Shown: positions 32,837 to 41,689, counted from the stretch's first letter. The stretch is 64,000 bases of DNA from Bacillus sp. FJAT-27225 (GCF_001685025.1 NZ_MAYU01000022.1:186001-250000); one strand, 5' to 3'. Numbers and translations are program-made. Notes: generated by a model not told the origin, from the sequence alone.

Positions 32837-34258
32837 ATGGTCAATAAATATATCGTTGCAAGTGGAATCATCGCCGTTGGGCTATTTGCTGCAGGTGCCT
32901 ATTTCCTGGATGATGGGGAGCCTGAACAAAATGAGATGTCACGCATTCAAGAGACCACTGATGGGCTGCGGCTCCTACGGGAACGTGATGGCCATCAACT
33001 CCGGATTACGGAATTTGACAATGTGTGGAATGGCGGCCAGACCAGAATCTTATTAGAAAAAGATCCTGAGATCGCACTGATTTACCACAATGAAAAGGAT
33101 GCCAGCCATTATGTCCACGATGAAGTCGTAGTCGATTTCCTGTCCGAGCCTTCACAACAAAAGCTTGGTCAAATCAAGGAAGATATTAACGGAATCCTCC
33201 TTAAGAAACTTAATTCGACTTATATCTTTAAGTCCCGAACCATGGAAACAAGAGAATTATTAACCTATTTTGCAAAAAGAAACGACATTGAGTTTGCAGA
33301 ACCAAAATACTTTCTTATGCAAAACGATATCCCAATTCCAAACGACGTGTTTTATAGGGAGCAGTATCAGTGGAATTTACCTGTCATTGGTGCGGAAAAA
33401 GGCTGGTCTATATCGCGCGGCTCAGAGGACGTGACGATTGCTCTTATCGATACAGGCGTCGACCTGGATCATCCTGACTTAAAAAATCGGCTGGTTCGCG
33501 GCTACAACGTTCTCTCCGATAACAATGATCCCGATGATGATAACGGCCATGGCACGCATGTGGCGGGTATTATTGCATCGGAAACGAACAATGGTGAAGG
33601 TGTAGCGGGCATTACCTGGTACAATAAAATCATGCCTATTAAAGCAATGGGAAAGGAAGGCTACGGAACAACCTTTGATATTGCCAAGGGTATTTACTGG
33701 GCAGTGGATCATGGAGCACAGGTCATTAATATGAGCCTTGGCAATTACCAGCCCTCCAGAGTATTAAAAGAAGCCATTGATTATGCTTACAGGAAGGATG
33801 TCGTTCTGGTTGCGGCGGCGGGAAATGATAATTCACGCCAGCCTACCTATCCTGCCTCCTATCCCCAAGTACTGGCTGTTTCCGCCGTTGACCATGAGGG
33901 TGTGCGTGCAGAGTTTTCAAATTACGGAACCTATGTGGATATAGCTGCTCCTGGCGTCTACATCCCGAGCACATATTTCCTTAACCGATATGCAGCACTT
34001 TCAGGGACTTCAATGGCCGCCCCGCATGTCGCCGGGCTCGCAGGCCTTATTCGTTCCGAGAATCCAAAACTCTCCAATCGAGAGGTCATAAGAGTCATGC
34101 AGCGATCCGCAATTGATTTAGGAACAAAGGGAAAAGATGCCCAATTTGGCAGCGGTATGATAGACATGAACAAGGCACTTACACTGGCGCGGGAAACCGA
34201 GCAGGCACCACGCCGTGAAAGTCCGGTACGCAGTTTATTGGATTGGTTAAGTAAATAA
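32837..34258 (+). CDS. S8-family subtilisin-like serine protease
   Basis: A 473-residue protein with an N-terminal signal or anchor segment (residues 5-23), a propeptide (about 30-175, with FAEPKYFL at its end) and a peptidase domain. Catalytic triad: Asp205 in IALIDTGVDLDHPDL, His241 in NGHGTHVAG and Ser392 in SGTSMAAPHVAG; oxyanion Asn330 in AAAGN. Start at ATG 32837, 8 nt after GGGGTGA; the GTG at 32825 lacks a site. Lack of an obvious signal-peptidase site suggests it stays membrane-anchored. Monocistronic. Confidence 0.88.
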   Translation: MVNKYIVASGIIAVGLFAAGAYFLDDGEPEQNEMSRIQETTDGLRLLRERDGHQLRITEFDNVWNGGQTRILLEKDPEIALIYHNEKDASHYVHDEVVVDFLSEPSQQKLGQIKEDINGILLKKLNSTYIFKSRTMETRELLTYFAKRNDIEFAEPKYFLMQNDIPIPNDVFYREQYQWNLPVIGAEKGWSISRGSEDVTIALIDTGVDLDHPDLKNRLVRGYNVLSDNNDPDDDNGHGTHVAGIIASETNNGEGVAGITWYNKIMPIKAMGKEGYGTTFDIAKGIYWAVDHGAQVINMSLGNYQPSRVLKEAIDYAYRKDVVLVAAAGNDNSRQPTYPASYPQVLAVSAVDHEGVRAEFSNYGTYVDIAAPGVYIPSTYFLNRYAALSGTSMAAPHVAGLAGLIRSENPKLSNREVIRVMQRSAIDLGTKGKDAQFGSGMIDMNKALTLARETEQAPRRESPVRSLLDWLSK

Positions 34259-34265
34259 CTTACGT

Positions 34266-34293
34266 GAAAAGTCCCCCTGAAGCGGGACTTTTT
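34266..34293 (+). terminator. terminator after the subtilisin-like gene
   Basis: AAAAGTCCC / GGGACTTTTTT hairpin. Confidence 0.8.
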
Positions 34294-34384
34294 TCATTGT
34301 GCCGTTTTGCCCATTCATAATATTGAAACAGCCACCGTATATATAAACTGTGACAATATTATGAAATTAAAGGGGTGATAGGAA

Positions 34385-34786
34385 ATGAGGTTGGGGACAC
34401 TCTTTCTTAAGGTTGCTTCCGTGTATTTCCTCGTTGGGGTTTGTATGGGACTCGGGATGGAAATGGCCGGGGACCACAGGCTCATGGGGGCACATGCTCA
34501 CATTAACCTGGTTGGCTGGGCGTCGATGGGATTATTCGGACTTATTTATGTTCTTTTTCCAAAAGCCGGCGAAACCCTTTTGGCAAAGCTCCATTTCTGG
34601 CTTTATAACATTTCTCTGCCGTTATTCATGCTCGCTTTATCGCTATTGCTTCTCGGTAATGATTCATTAATGTTCCTGTTGATGATTTTTCCTAATGTAT
34701 TGGTTCTTTCAGTTCTTTTCTTTGTCATCAATGTTTTTTTACATGTCAATGCCGCAGATGTGCAGAAGCTTGTGAAAAAAGAGTGA
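34385..34786 (+). CDS. four-helix heme-copper-oxidase-subunit-I-like membrane protein
   Basis: A 133-residue membrane protein with four hydrophobic segments. The first loop and second helix read MGAHAHINLVGWASMGLFGLIYVLFP, which resembles the first heme-ligand region of NorB/CcoN-type oxidase subunits, but the protein is far too short to be a full subunit I. Similar stand-alone proteins in Bacillus are often labelled cytochrome-c oxidase. Heme binding by the His residues is plausible but unproven. Monocistronic. Confidence 0.65.
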   Translation: MRLGTLFLKVASVYFLVGVCMGLGMEMAGDHRLMGAHAHINLVGWASMGLFGLIYVLFPKAGETLLAKLHFWLYNISLPLFMLALSLLLLGNDSLMFLLMIFPNVLVLSVLFFVINVFLHVNAADVQKLVKKE

Positions 34787-34835
34787 CTATTTATTAATCT
34801 TAGGCTGATTTCTAAAAGAATGTTGTATTTTGTAG

Positions 34836-35030
34836 TAGAGATTCCGCTCCAGGATGCTCGCTTTCCGCGGGGCGTGCGGTGAGCCTCCTCGTCGCTAAAG
34901 CGACTGCGGGGTCTCACCTGTCCCGCTTGTCCCGCAGGACGTTGAACAATCTTCCTGAAAAAGCATCGCAGGAGAAAATGCGTTTTTTGCATTTTCGAAC
35001 GAGCTCGCACCTTCCGCTCCAATCAACCAA
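34836..35030. repeat. GC-rich interspersed repeat element of Bacillaceae type
   Basis: Starts ATTCCGCTCCAGGATGCTCG and contains CTTTCCGCGGGGCGTGCGG, GAGCCTCCTCGTCGCTAAAG and CGACTGCGGGGTCTCACCTG, then ends in CCTTCCGCTCCAATC. I recognise this as a common non-coding dispersed repeat of Bacillus-like genomes. The right half is degraded. The rest of 34787-35224 is non-coding. Confidence 0.7.
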
Positions 35031-35178
35031 ATACCAAAGCTATGTCTATTCTATTAGCACAAAGTTTATAACAACAACCTAAACTTAAGTCATAGTATTT
35101 TCCTCTGCAAAAAGGAGAGGTTCCTTGAAAAGGATAAGCCGATTTTACTTGTCACGAGGTGCTCAATTTAATTTTAAT

Positions 35179-35218
35179 AAATGGGAGGCCCCTTTTATAA
35201 TGGAGCCTCCCATTTTTA
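35179..35218. terminator. hairpin terminator downstream of the MFS gene
   Basis: AAATGGGAGGC / GCCTCCCATTT stem, flanked by A/T runs on both sides, so usable by the minus-strand MFS gene. Confidence 0.75.
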
Positions 35219-35224
35219 TTTTGA

Positions 35225-36457
35225 TTAGTGTCCTTCGGCAATAGCCCCGGTTGTTTTTTCCTGAAAAAAGACGGCCTTCGACGGCCTTATAACCGTTACA
35301 ACGAGCATACTTGAAATCAGTGCTGCTGCTGTCGCAAAAGAAATACAGACAAGCTGGATTGAAATCATTTCTGCCAAAAATCCTACCAGTAACGTCAATC
35401 CAATTTGAATAATACCCTGGGCCATTTCGGCAAGGCTTGCAAATCTGCCCATCAGTTCAACCGGAACATGATTCTGGAAAAAGGTTGCATAGCCAGTTGT
35501 TGCAAATGCCATGAAAAAGCCCAAAAGCACAAAAGCTATTGTTGCCGTAATAAAATTAAACGACGAATAAAACGCTATATAGCCAATAGAGGTGAGAAGC
35601 AGCCCACCACCCAAATAGAGCTTAAGTGAAACTTTCTTTGCTACAAGCGCAGCTGTAAACGAACCTGCCAAAGCCCCTACACCCGTTATACTCACAATGA
35701 GGCCGTAATCCCGGGTGGATAGGTTCAATACCTCCTTGATAAACGTTACCTCTTGCGGATCGAGGGCAAAGCCAATTAATGTGGCAGTCTGGAACAAAAG
35801 ATAAACAAGGATAAAAAACTTGGCTGTCTTCACAAAGGTACTTACTGCTTTCCAGTCGGAAACGAGTGTTTTCAATGTTATTGGTTCACGAGCCTCCTCT
35901 TTCTTTTCATCAACATCAGGAAGAAAATAAATAAGAAGTGCACAAACAAAAAACGAAATCGCATTGATGAAAATACATAAGTCCGTACCCCAATTCATAA
36001 TTAAGAAACCTGCAACTGCCGGGCCGAGAAGGAAAGCACCGGAGCTTGACATTGTCATGATGGAATTGAACCGTTTCCTATTTTCCTCAGGAACAAGCTT
36101 TGTTATGTAAACAGAAGATGCCGGGCCAAAAAATGCCCCAGCTAAATGGGTAAGAAGCAGAAGGAAATAAATAAACCATAGCGAATCTGTAAAAGGTATG
36201 AGGAGAACAAGAAAACCTCGAACAACATCTACAAGTATCATTAGTTTCCGTTTATTTGCCCGGTCAATTACGCTTCCTGACCATGTGTTGGTAAGCAATG
36301 CAGCGATTGGGCGCATAATATAAAGCCCTGCAACGGCTGCTGCCGATCCCGTTATTTCGAGGATTGAAACGTTCAATGCAATTAAGTAAATCCAGCTGCC
36401 CAGAAACGAGACCCCTATTCCCGATAACAAAAGTATCGGATTCTTCCACGAATTCAT
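35225..36457 (-). CDS. major facilitator superfamily transporter
   Basis: A 410-residue protein with about twelve membrane helices. The region NTWSGSVIDRANKRKLMILVD fits the loop 2-3 motif of MFS drug exporters and enterobactin-exporter-like MFS proteins (MFS_3), and GFFMAFATTGYATFFQNHVP fits the second half. Most likely an efflux pump for a hydrophobic compound. AAGGAAGG lies before the ATG. Monocistronic; substrate unknown. Confidence 0.82.
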   Translation of the reverse strand: MNSWKNPILLLSGIGVSFLGSWIYLIALNVSILEITGSAAAVAGLYIMRPIAALLTNTWSGSVIDRANKRKLMILVDVVRGFLVLLIPFTDSLWFIYFLLLLTHLAGAFFGPASSVYITKLVPEENRKRFNSIMTMSSSGAFLLGPAVAGFLIMNWGTDLCIFINAISFFVCALLIYFLPDVDEKKEEAREPITLKTLVSDWKAVSTFVKTAKFFILVYLLFQTATLIGFALDPQEVTFIKEVLNLSTRDYGLIVSITGVGALAGSFTAALVAKKVSLKLYLGGGLLLTSIGYIAFYSSFNFITATIAFVLLGFFMAFATTGYATFFQNHVPVELMGRFASLAEMAQGIIQIGLTLLVGFLAEMISIQLVCISFATAAALISSMLVVTVIRPSKAVFFQEKTTGAIAEGH

Positions 36458-36922
36458 CTTTTCATCCTTCCTTCAATATTTCCCTAATTATACCATCCGG
36501 TTTTAAATTTTCGGAAACTTTCTTCAATAATTTCCGTATGAGCATATTGGGAAAATTTTAAGTTTAGCTGAAGGAGGCGCAAAATCCGAACAAAGTTTCT
36601 TTTGGATAGGGATTGGATTGATTACACTGGAATTTCGGTTGAAGAATTTTAAGAGTCCAAAGAAGTAGACAGACGATTATTCATTGATTAAAGAGCGGGA
36701 TTTGCACCTGTATTTAAATTCGAGACAGGATGAGGTTAGATCTGTTGAAGACATATACTGGAGCCCGAAAGGTTCAGATGAAAGAGACAACCTATTATCC
36801 GTACCACCAGTTTATGGAGTGGCTCATATGGAGGGTTTTTATAAAAATTACTTCAAGACAGCTCTAGGTCTGTAGCGTATATAGAATTAAAAAGGCTGCC
36901 CCATTAAGGGACAGCCAGAGTT
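36458..36922. other. intergenic region, possible degraded coding remnant
   Basis: No supported gene. A short plus-strand frame (36684-36875) has no ribosome binding site, and AAGGAGGCG at about 36570 is followed by only a short broken frame. It may hold remains of a small gene. A probable FMN-reductase-gene terminator hairpin (GGCTGCCCC/GGGACAGCC) lies at about 36893-36916. Confidence 0.4.
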
Positions 36923-37516
36923 TTAGCGTACTGTTTTTAACGCTTTGCTCCAAGAAGTTACTTGGTCAAGCATCAAGTTTACATTTTCAAGGTGAAGCTC
37001 AGCTGGCTTGAATACACTGCCATTTTCGAAGTCAGTGAACAAAGACAGGGTTGGATGTGTACGTACGTCCGCAATCATCAATTCACCCATGATACCACGA
37101 AGATGTTCAGCTGCACGCGCACCGCCAGTAGAACCATAGCTTACGATACCAGCCGCTTTGTTGTTCCAAGCTTCACGAGCAAGGTCTAGAGCATTTTTCA
37201 ATGCGCCAGTGATGCTGTGGTTGTATTCCTGAACGATGAATACAAAGCCATCAAGACTAGCAAGCTTTTCGTTCCAAGCTGCGATTCCAGGAGCATCTGC
37301 TTCGCCAAGGAAAGGCAGTTTGAAGTCTGCAATATCAACGATTTCATAGTTTGCATCGCCGCGCTTATCAGCGATTTCCTTCACCCATGCGCCAACCTGT
37401 GGGCTTACACGGCCTTCGCGTGTGCTTCCAAGAATAATACCGATGTTGAGTTTTTCTGTTGTCATAGTTGTTTCCTCCTTTGGTTGTTTACCAAATAATT
37501 TGTCAAATAGACCCAT
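36923..37516 (-). CDS. NADPH-dependent FMN reductase (flavodoxin fold)
   Basis: A protein of up to 197 residues: GIILGSTREGRVSPQVGAWV binds the FMN phosphate, and VQEYNHSITGALKNALDLA plus YGSTGGARAAEHLR complete the NADPH:FMN/quinone reductase pattern. Two starts have good ribosome sites: ATG 37516 (MGLFDKLFGK) and ATG 37465 (MTTEKLNIG), which has a perfect AAGGAGG. The gene has a consensus promoter overlapped by inverted repeats and is divergent from an HxlR-type regulator, which probably represses it until quinone or electrophile stress. Confidence 0.85.
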   Translation of the reverse strand: MGLFDKLFGKQPKEETTMTTEKLNIGIILGSTREGRVSPQVGAWVKEIADKRGDANYEIVDIADFKLPFLGEADAPGIAAWNEKLASLDGFVFIVQEYNHSITGALKNALDLAREAWNNKAAGIVSYGSTGGARAAEHLRGIMGELMIADVRTHPTLSLFTDFENGSVFKPAELHLENVNLMLDQVTSWSKALKTVR

Positions 37517-37582
37517 CTTTGCACCACCTATTTTAATGACGATAAGAAGCTGATTACTTTTCAGCAACTCACCGTTACTAGC

Positions 37583-37634
37583 TTACTTTATGTAAGTAAT
37601 TATATTAATACAATTTACCTATGTCAAGTAAATT
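37583..37634 (-). promoter_or_regulatory. sigma-A promoter with two operator-like dyads
   Basis: Minus strand: TTGACA (37622-37627), 17-nt spacer, TATAAT (37599-37604), a perfect consensus. Two inverted repeats overlap it: AATTTAC-N9-GTAAATT (37612-37634) across the -35 and TTACTT-N5-AAGTAA (37583-37599) across and just downstream of the -10. Likely repressor sites of the divergent HxlR protein. The regulator gene has its own TATAAT at 37673-37678. Confidence 0.75.
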
Positions 37635-37697
37635 AGTTTCATTTAAATATTTAATTATTTTTTAAATAAGGGTATAATAATAAAAAGGAGTGATGAT

Positions 37698-38027
37698 ATG
37701 AACCCTAAACAAGTTTGCCCGCGTTTTGAGAAAGCTATGGGTTTACTGAGCCAAAGATGGACAGGATTGGTCATATACCAGCTTCTGAATGGGCCGCAGC
37801 GCTTTTGTAACATAGAATCTACTATTGGCATAAGCGGCAGGGTTCTTTCTGAACGGTTAAAGGATCTGGAGGCGGAGGGAATTATCAAACGTGAAGTATT
37901 TCCTGAAACTCCCGTCCGGATTGAGTACTCATTGACAGAAAAAGGGCGGGCACTGGAACCGCTTATGAAGGAAATAGAGAATTGGTCACAGTCCTGGCTA
38001 GAGGCTGATAGTGCCATCTCTAAGTAA
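37698..38027 (+). CDS. HxlR-family (YodB/CatR-like) transcriptional regulator
   Basis: A 109-residue winged-helix protein. It keeps the N-terminal cysteine of the redox-sensing YodB/CatR/HypR group (VCPRFEKAMGLLSQRWTGLVIY, Cys7), then RVLSERLKDLEAEGIIKREV (recognition helix and wing) and PVRIEYSLTEKG. In B. subtilis such repressors are inactivated by quinones or disulfide stress through that cysteine and control quinone/nitro-reductases. Its neighbour, the divergent FMN reductase, is the probable target. Start follows AAGGAG. Confidence 0.88.
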   Translation: MNPKQVCPRFEKAMGLLSQRWTGLVIYQLLNGPQRFCNIESTIGISGRVLSERLKDLEAEGIIKREVFPETPVRIEYSLTEKGRALEPLMKEIENWSQSWLEADSAISK

Positions 38028-38039
38028 AAGATAAAATTC

Positions 38040-38083
38040 AAGGATACAGCCGGCACTCTGGTGCACTGACTGTATCCTTTTTT
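38040..38083 (+). terminator. terminator after the HxlR gene
   Basis: AAGGATACAG / CTGTATCCTT stem with a 20-nt loop that itself can pair, followed by TTTTT. Confidence 0.8.
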
Positions 38084-38089
38084 GTCACG

Positions 38090-38241
38090 CTATTTCAGTG
38101 TTGCCTTAATAATGAAGCGGTGCTGCTTTACTTCCCTTTTTTCTGGATCGCTGTGTGCACTTTATAAAGCTTGTCTTTATACCTCAAAATCTCAAAATCA
38201 GATATTTGCCATGGGATTGCCTTCAAATCAGCAGCAGTCAT
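38090..38241 (-). pseudogene. small gene coupled to the cupin gene, probably frameshifted
   Basis: The ATG overlaps the cupin stop (TAATG). The first frame reads MTAADLKAIPWQISDFEILRYKDKLYKVH and then stops after eight more codons (38128). Removing two bases from the CACACA stretch near 38153 gives a longer sensible end, SDPEKREVKQHRFIIKATLK, with stop at 38090 (49 residues). A dinucleotide slip is therefore likely. Whether the ancestral small gene was functional is unknown. Confidence 0.45.
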
Positions 38242-38729
38242 TACACAGGGAGCTTTTCATAAGCAATTTTTTCGATAATGCTCTTATGCTGAGGATAGTC
38301 CTTTAACAGTTCGTCCTGTGTAAATAGCTCGAATTCTTCAAACTCAAAGCCTGGAGCGACCATGCAGCCCACCAGTGCAAACCCCTCTTCCCCAAGAAGC
38401 GATGAGCCAAAAATCGTGTTCTTCGGCACAGCAACCTGGGGCACTCCGCCATTTTCCAAATCCAGGCCAAGCCGCGCTTCTTCATATTCGCCATTTTCAT
38501 GAATCATATGTACAGCCAATGCATTTCCCGCATGAAAATACCACAGCTCATCAGACTTCAATCGATGAAGGTGGGAGATATCGCCCGCTCTGAGCAAAAA
38601 ATAAATGCTTGTGTATAACGTCTTTTTCCCGTCCAGCAGTTCTTCTGATTTGAAGGTTTGCTTGAAAAAGCCCCCTTCCGGATGGGGTTCTAGCTCCAGC
38701 TTTTCTATCCAATATTCTGCATTATGCAT
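38241..38729 (-). CDS. cupin_5 / DUF985 family protein
   Basis: A 162-residue cupin with the DUF985 pattern LELEPHPEGGFFKQTF, FLLRAGDISHLHRLKSDELWYFHAG and VAPGFEFEEFEL. The His/Glu residues of the second motif resemble a cupin metal or ligand site. ATG at 38729 follows TTAGGAGGA; the open frame upstream has no site. Enzymatic role unknown; some homologues are called epimerase-like. Confidence 0.82.
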   Translation of the reverse strand: MHNAEYWIEKLELEPHPEGGFFKQTFKSEELLDGKKTLYTSIYFLLRAGDISHLHRLKSDELWYFHAGNALAVHMIHENGEYEEARLGLDLENGGVPQVAVPKNTIFGSSLLGEEGFALVGCMVAPGFEFEEFELFTQDELLKDYPQHKSIIEKIAYEKLPV

Positions 38730-38791
38730 AGTGTCTTTCCTCCTAAATCCATACTCCCTTCCAAGTATAGCGGTGATGGCCCGTTGACGCA

Positions 38792-38828
38792 AAAAGCCTG
38801 GCAGCAAGGTTGAAGCTGCCAGGCTTTT
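38792..38828. terminator. 14-bp symmetrical hairpin
   Basis: AAAAGCCTGGCAGC / GCTGCCAGGCTTTT with a 9-nt loop, placed upstream of the cupin gene between it and the interspersed repeat. Flanking A and T runs allow termination in either direction. Confidence 0.7.
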
Positions 38829-38831
38829 GTT

Positions 38832-39153
38832 CTACGTCTAGCTCCAGCGCCTATCGCCTAGTAAACTTCAGGTCTCCTCCCTACGATAAGTCATCATCGA
38901 ATCGCTTAGGTGCTCCTGCGCCATAGCATATTCATGGAAGCATATCTTCAGCTCGTCGCAAAGCCCAAGTAGCTCTTTCGAAGATGTTTTTTCATGATGT
39001 GATGCAAGTAGAAGCTTCGCTCTTCGTGATTCCTTTATCTCAGTCGAAGCCCCTCCAGTTTGTACGGCGATGACCACTAAGGAAAGCTCCCTAGAATATT
39101 CATCGCAGGGACAGGCGTTCTTTGCCTGTCACGAAGGCGCTTACGCTTTTGTT
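38832..39153. repeat. Bacillus-type interspersed repeat (GTCTAGCTCCAGCGCC ... GGCGCTTACGCTTTT)
   Basis: Ends match a widespread intergenic repeat that begins GTCTAGCTCCAGCGCC and ends GGCGCTTGCGCTTTT. The interior has an unusual long filler and a GACAGGCG-TTCTTT-GCCTGTC hairpin near the right end. A 69-residue minus-strand frame inside (38868-39077) has no ribosome binding site and is not called. Confidence 0.6.
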
Positions 39154-39154
39154 T

Positions 39155-41530
39155 TTACTTTGTAAAAATTGCATTTGAAAGCAGTCTGAATAGGTAATCG
39201 GTATGGTCACGGAAGCCAGCTTCAAGTCCAATCAAGGTTACATCCTTATGTTCCTCTTTTACGACAACAGGCAGGCCTGACACTTCAGGGCGATTCCTCC
39301 AGTGTCCTGCTAAGAAGAAGTCTTGGCTGTTATCAAAGGTGGCCGCAACTTCGTCATTACCTGACACCGTATACCAGGCTGGACGGTAAACAAAGCCAAT
39401 ATCGTCTTGGCCGTATCCCGCTGTCAGCCCAGTACCTTGATAGTCGACCTTCACGATCCCGTTACTGTTGCCACCGCCGGTAGTGACAGTGTTATCGGTC
39501 AATCCAAGCGTCTTGGTTGCCCGTGAGGCACCTGCACCGACTGCAATGTATTTTCCGCCATTGTCCAGGAAGCTGTTAAGGTTCGCTTTAAACGCATCGA
39601 GCTGGCCTGGATTCTCAAAGCCAAATTCTTTGTTGGCTGTACTTAGGTTTGTGGAAATTAAGCTTTCCGTGCCGCTGTAGACAAATGCATCGAACCGATC
39701 AAGCCCTGATTCCGAAACCTCGACAGGAGTCACTTCGCTTACATCAAAACCAAGACGCTTCAAAGATAGTTTGGTCCCTGAATGTGACTGTGCTTTGCCC
39801 ATTCCGCCATCCTTGAGGATTGCCACTTTCAGATTTTCGATTGTTTCTGCATCAGCAGGGATGCTGGCCGAGCCAATCTGAATGCCTGATTCCTTGACTG
39901 CAGCAGAAACCTTGTTTGATGGGGCATTGGCATAGAAATTACCTTTTGGATCACGCTTAATGTCGACACCTTGCTTTAACAAGTCGTTGACAAGTTTTAC
40001 GGCCTTCACTGAGCTATTAGGAATAAGGAAAGGCCCTTTCCCTGTAACCGCTCCCTGGCTTCCAACATTGTGAACCTTTGAAGACACAACAGTTACCTTC
40101 TCATGGACCGGATCGGCTGCAAAGCCCCATAGCTCCGGCAGGCTCCACGCTGAGATGTCGTACATGGCTGTAGTGTCATTGGAAATATCTTCTCCATCCC
40201 AAAGCATCGTATTGGCAAGACCCGCTTTTGCCTGGTCCATCTGGACGATGTACGTTCCTTTCTGATAGGACTGGCCGCCTGCTGTAAATGGCTTGGATGC
40301 TTTTACAACTTCAATGTCGTTGTTAATCAAGTGCTGAACTGCTTTTTCAGTTACAGTCGGATCCTTTTCATCGACCGGGAGGATGTAGGCATTCGGAAAA
40401 TGCCCGTCTTCATGATATGGATGGTCAAAGTTGATTCCGCGCTTAAACATTTCGATTTGGTCGGCAATCATTTCCTGTTTGTTTTCAGTTGCAAATTCCA
40501 GAGCACCCATGATTGCGTCGTACATCCAGCGGACTCCATCTTCATCATTGGTTGGTGCTTCGAGAGTGTGTCCATAGGCACCGTGATACATCGCATACAT
40601 TGGCGTAAAAATTGGCGGGTAGTCATCCCAGCCTGCCGCATCATCACGCTGAGGAATATAGACGCCCTCCATACCTTTGTACAGATTACCGCTGTACTCG
40701 GATTTATTGGAGAGGATTTCGGCTTCCATAGCCTCGGCCTGTCCGAACGCCCACTTTTGATACAAATCATATTCATAGTTCGGGTTATGTGGAGGTGTAC
40801 ATGGTTCAATCAACCCCTGCAAGCCTGGCCCATAATTTTTCACATAGCCATGGGTATCGAGGAAAACCATTGGATTCCATTCTTTCAACAGTGCCACGGT
40901 TTCTTTCGTTTCCGGCTGAGACTGAGTAATGAAATCGCGGTTCAAGTCGATGCCTTCACCGTTAAATCGGGTTGCATCTACACGCCCGTCCGGATTCTGG
41001 ACAACGTTGAAGATTAAAATATTGTTGGCCAGTATATCTTTTGTTACCGAATCATTTTTGGTTGCGAACCGTTCAATCAGCTGCATAACTGCATCGGTGC
41101 CGACAAACTCTGTCCCGTGGATGGAACCATTTATCATAACAGGAACCTTAAAGTCGGGATTTCCAGCAATCCAATCCTGTGCCTTTTGAGGGTTCTTGAA
41201 CATTTGCTTCCTTAGTGCCTGGATTTTCCCAAACTTCCCCTGGGCTTCCGGATCTGCAATCGTAACAACATACAATGGGTATCCTTTTGAGGATACTCCC
41301 TTCACCTCAACCTTTACACGGTTAGACAGTTTTGAAATTTCATCTAGCTTTTTGCCAACCTCAGAGAATTTCATAAAATCATAGTTTTCGTTGTTAAATT
41401 TACTTCCATCCTGCTCCTCATTTACATTGACATTCACCCATTTGACCGGGCTAGCAAGCGGAGCGCTAAAAGGCACTGCTGCCAGCAAACTTGCAGTCAG
41501 CAAACTGGCCACAACCTTCTTCTTTTTCAT
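39155..41530 (-). CDS. secreted M14-family zinc carboxypeptidase
   Basis: A 791-residue protein with a signal peptide (MKKKKVVASLLTASLLAAVPFSA). The M14 domain (about 45-340) shows zinc ligands in SIHGTEF (HxxE) and the later DTHGYV, substrate-binding DLNRDF, and candidate catalytic Glu in LEAPTNDEDG. A long C-terminal part (about 400-791) includes a glutamine-amidotransferase/ThuA-like fragment (DRFDAFVYSG, GGKYIAVGAGA). GGGGAGGT lies before the ATG at 41530. Exported exopeptidase, probably on peptides or peptidoglycan. Monocistronic. Confidence 0.85.
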   Translation of the reverse strand: MKKKKVVASLLTASLLAAVPFSAPLASPVKWVNVNVNEEQDGSKFNNENYDFMKFSEVGKKLDEISKLSNRVKVEVKGVSSKGYPLYVVTIADPEAQGKFGKIQALRKQMFKNPQKAQDWIAGNPDFKVPVMINGSIHGTEFVGTDAVMQLIERFATKNDSVTKDILANNILIFNVVQNPDGRVDATRFNGEGIDLNRDFITQSQPETKETVALLKEWNPMVFLDTHGYVKNYGPGLQGLIEPCTPPHNPNYEYDLYQKWAFGQAEAMEAEILSNKSEYSGNLYKGMEGVYIPQRDDAAGWDDYPPIFTPMYAMYHGAYGHTLEAPTNDEDGVRWMYDAIMGALEFATENKQEMIADQIEMFKRGINFDHPYHEDGHFPNAYILPVDEKDPTVTEKAVQHLINNDIEVVKASKPFTAGGQSYQKGTYIVQMDQAKAGLANTMLWDGEDISNDTTAMYDISAWSLPELWGFAADPVHEKVTVVSSKVHNVGSQGAVTGKGPFLIPNSSVKAVKLVNDLLKQGVDIKRDPKGNFYANAPSNKVSAAVKESGIQIGSASIPADAETIENLKVAILKDGGMGKAQSHSGTKLSLKRLGFDVSEVTPVEVSESGLDRFDAFVYSGTESLISTNLSTANKEFGFENPGQLDAFKANLNSFLDNGGKYIAVGAGASRATKTLGLTDNTVTTGGGNSNGIVKVDYQGTGLTAGYGQDDIGFVYRPAWYTVSGNDEVAATFDNSQDFFLAGHWRNRPEVSGLPVVVKEEHKDVTLIGLEAGFRDHTDYLFRLLSNAIFTK

Positions 41531-41689
41531 GAACTTACCTCCCCATTTTGTATAACCACTCAAAATTATGTATTTTTATACTACATTTAGTATTTTAATA
41601 ACTTAAAACACTTATCACAATAGGGGGATTTTCCTATTCACGACTTATTTTAACGCACAAAACTCCTCCTTCCTGCCTATACAGGCACA

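Noticed and set aside
36684-36875. 63-residue plus-strand frame
   Set aside because: No ribosome binding site, no recognisable motif; probably part of a degraded non-coding stretch.
38868-39077. 69-residue minus-strand frame inside the interspersed repeat
   Set aside because: No ribosome binding site; lies within a dispersed non-coding element.
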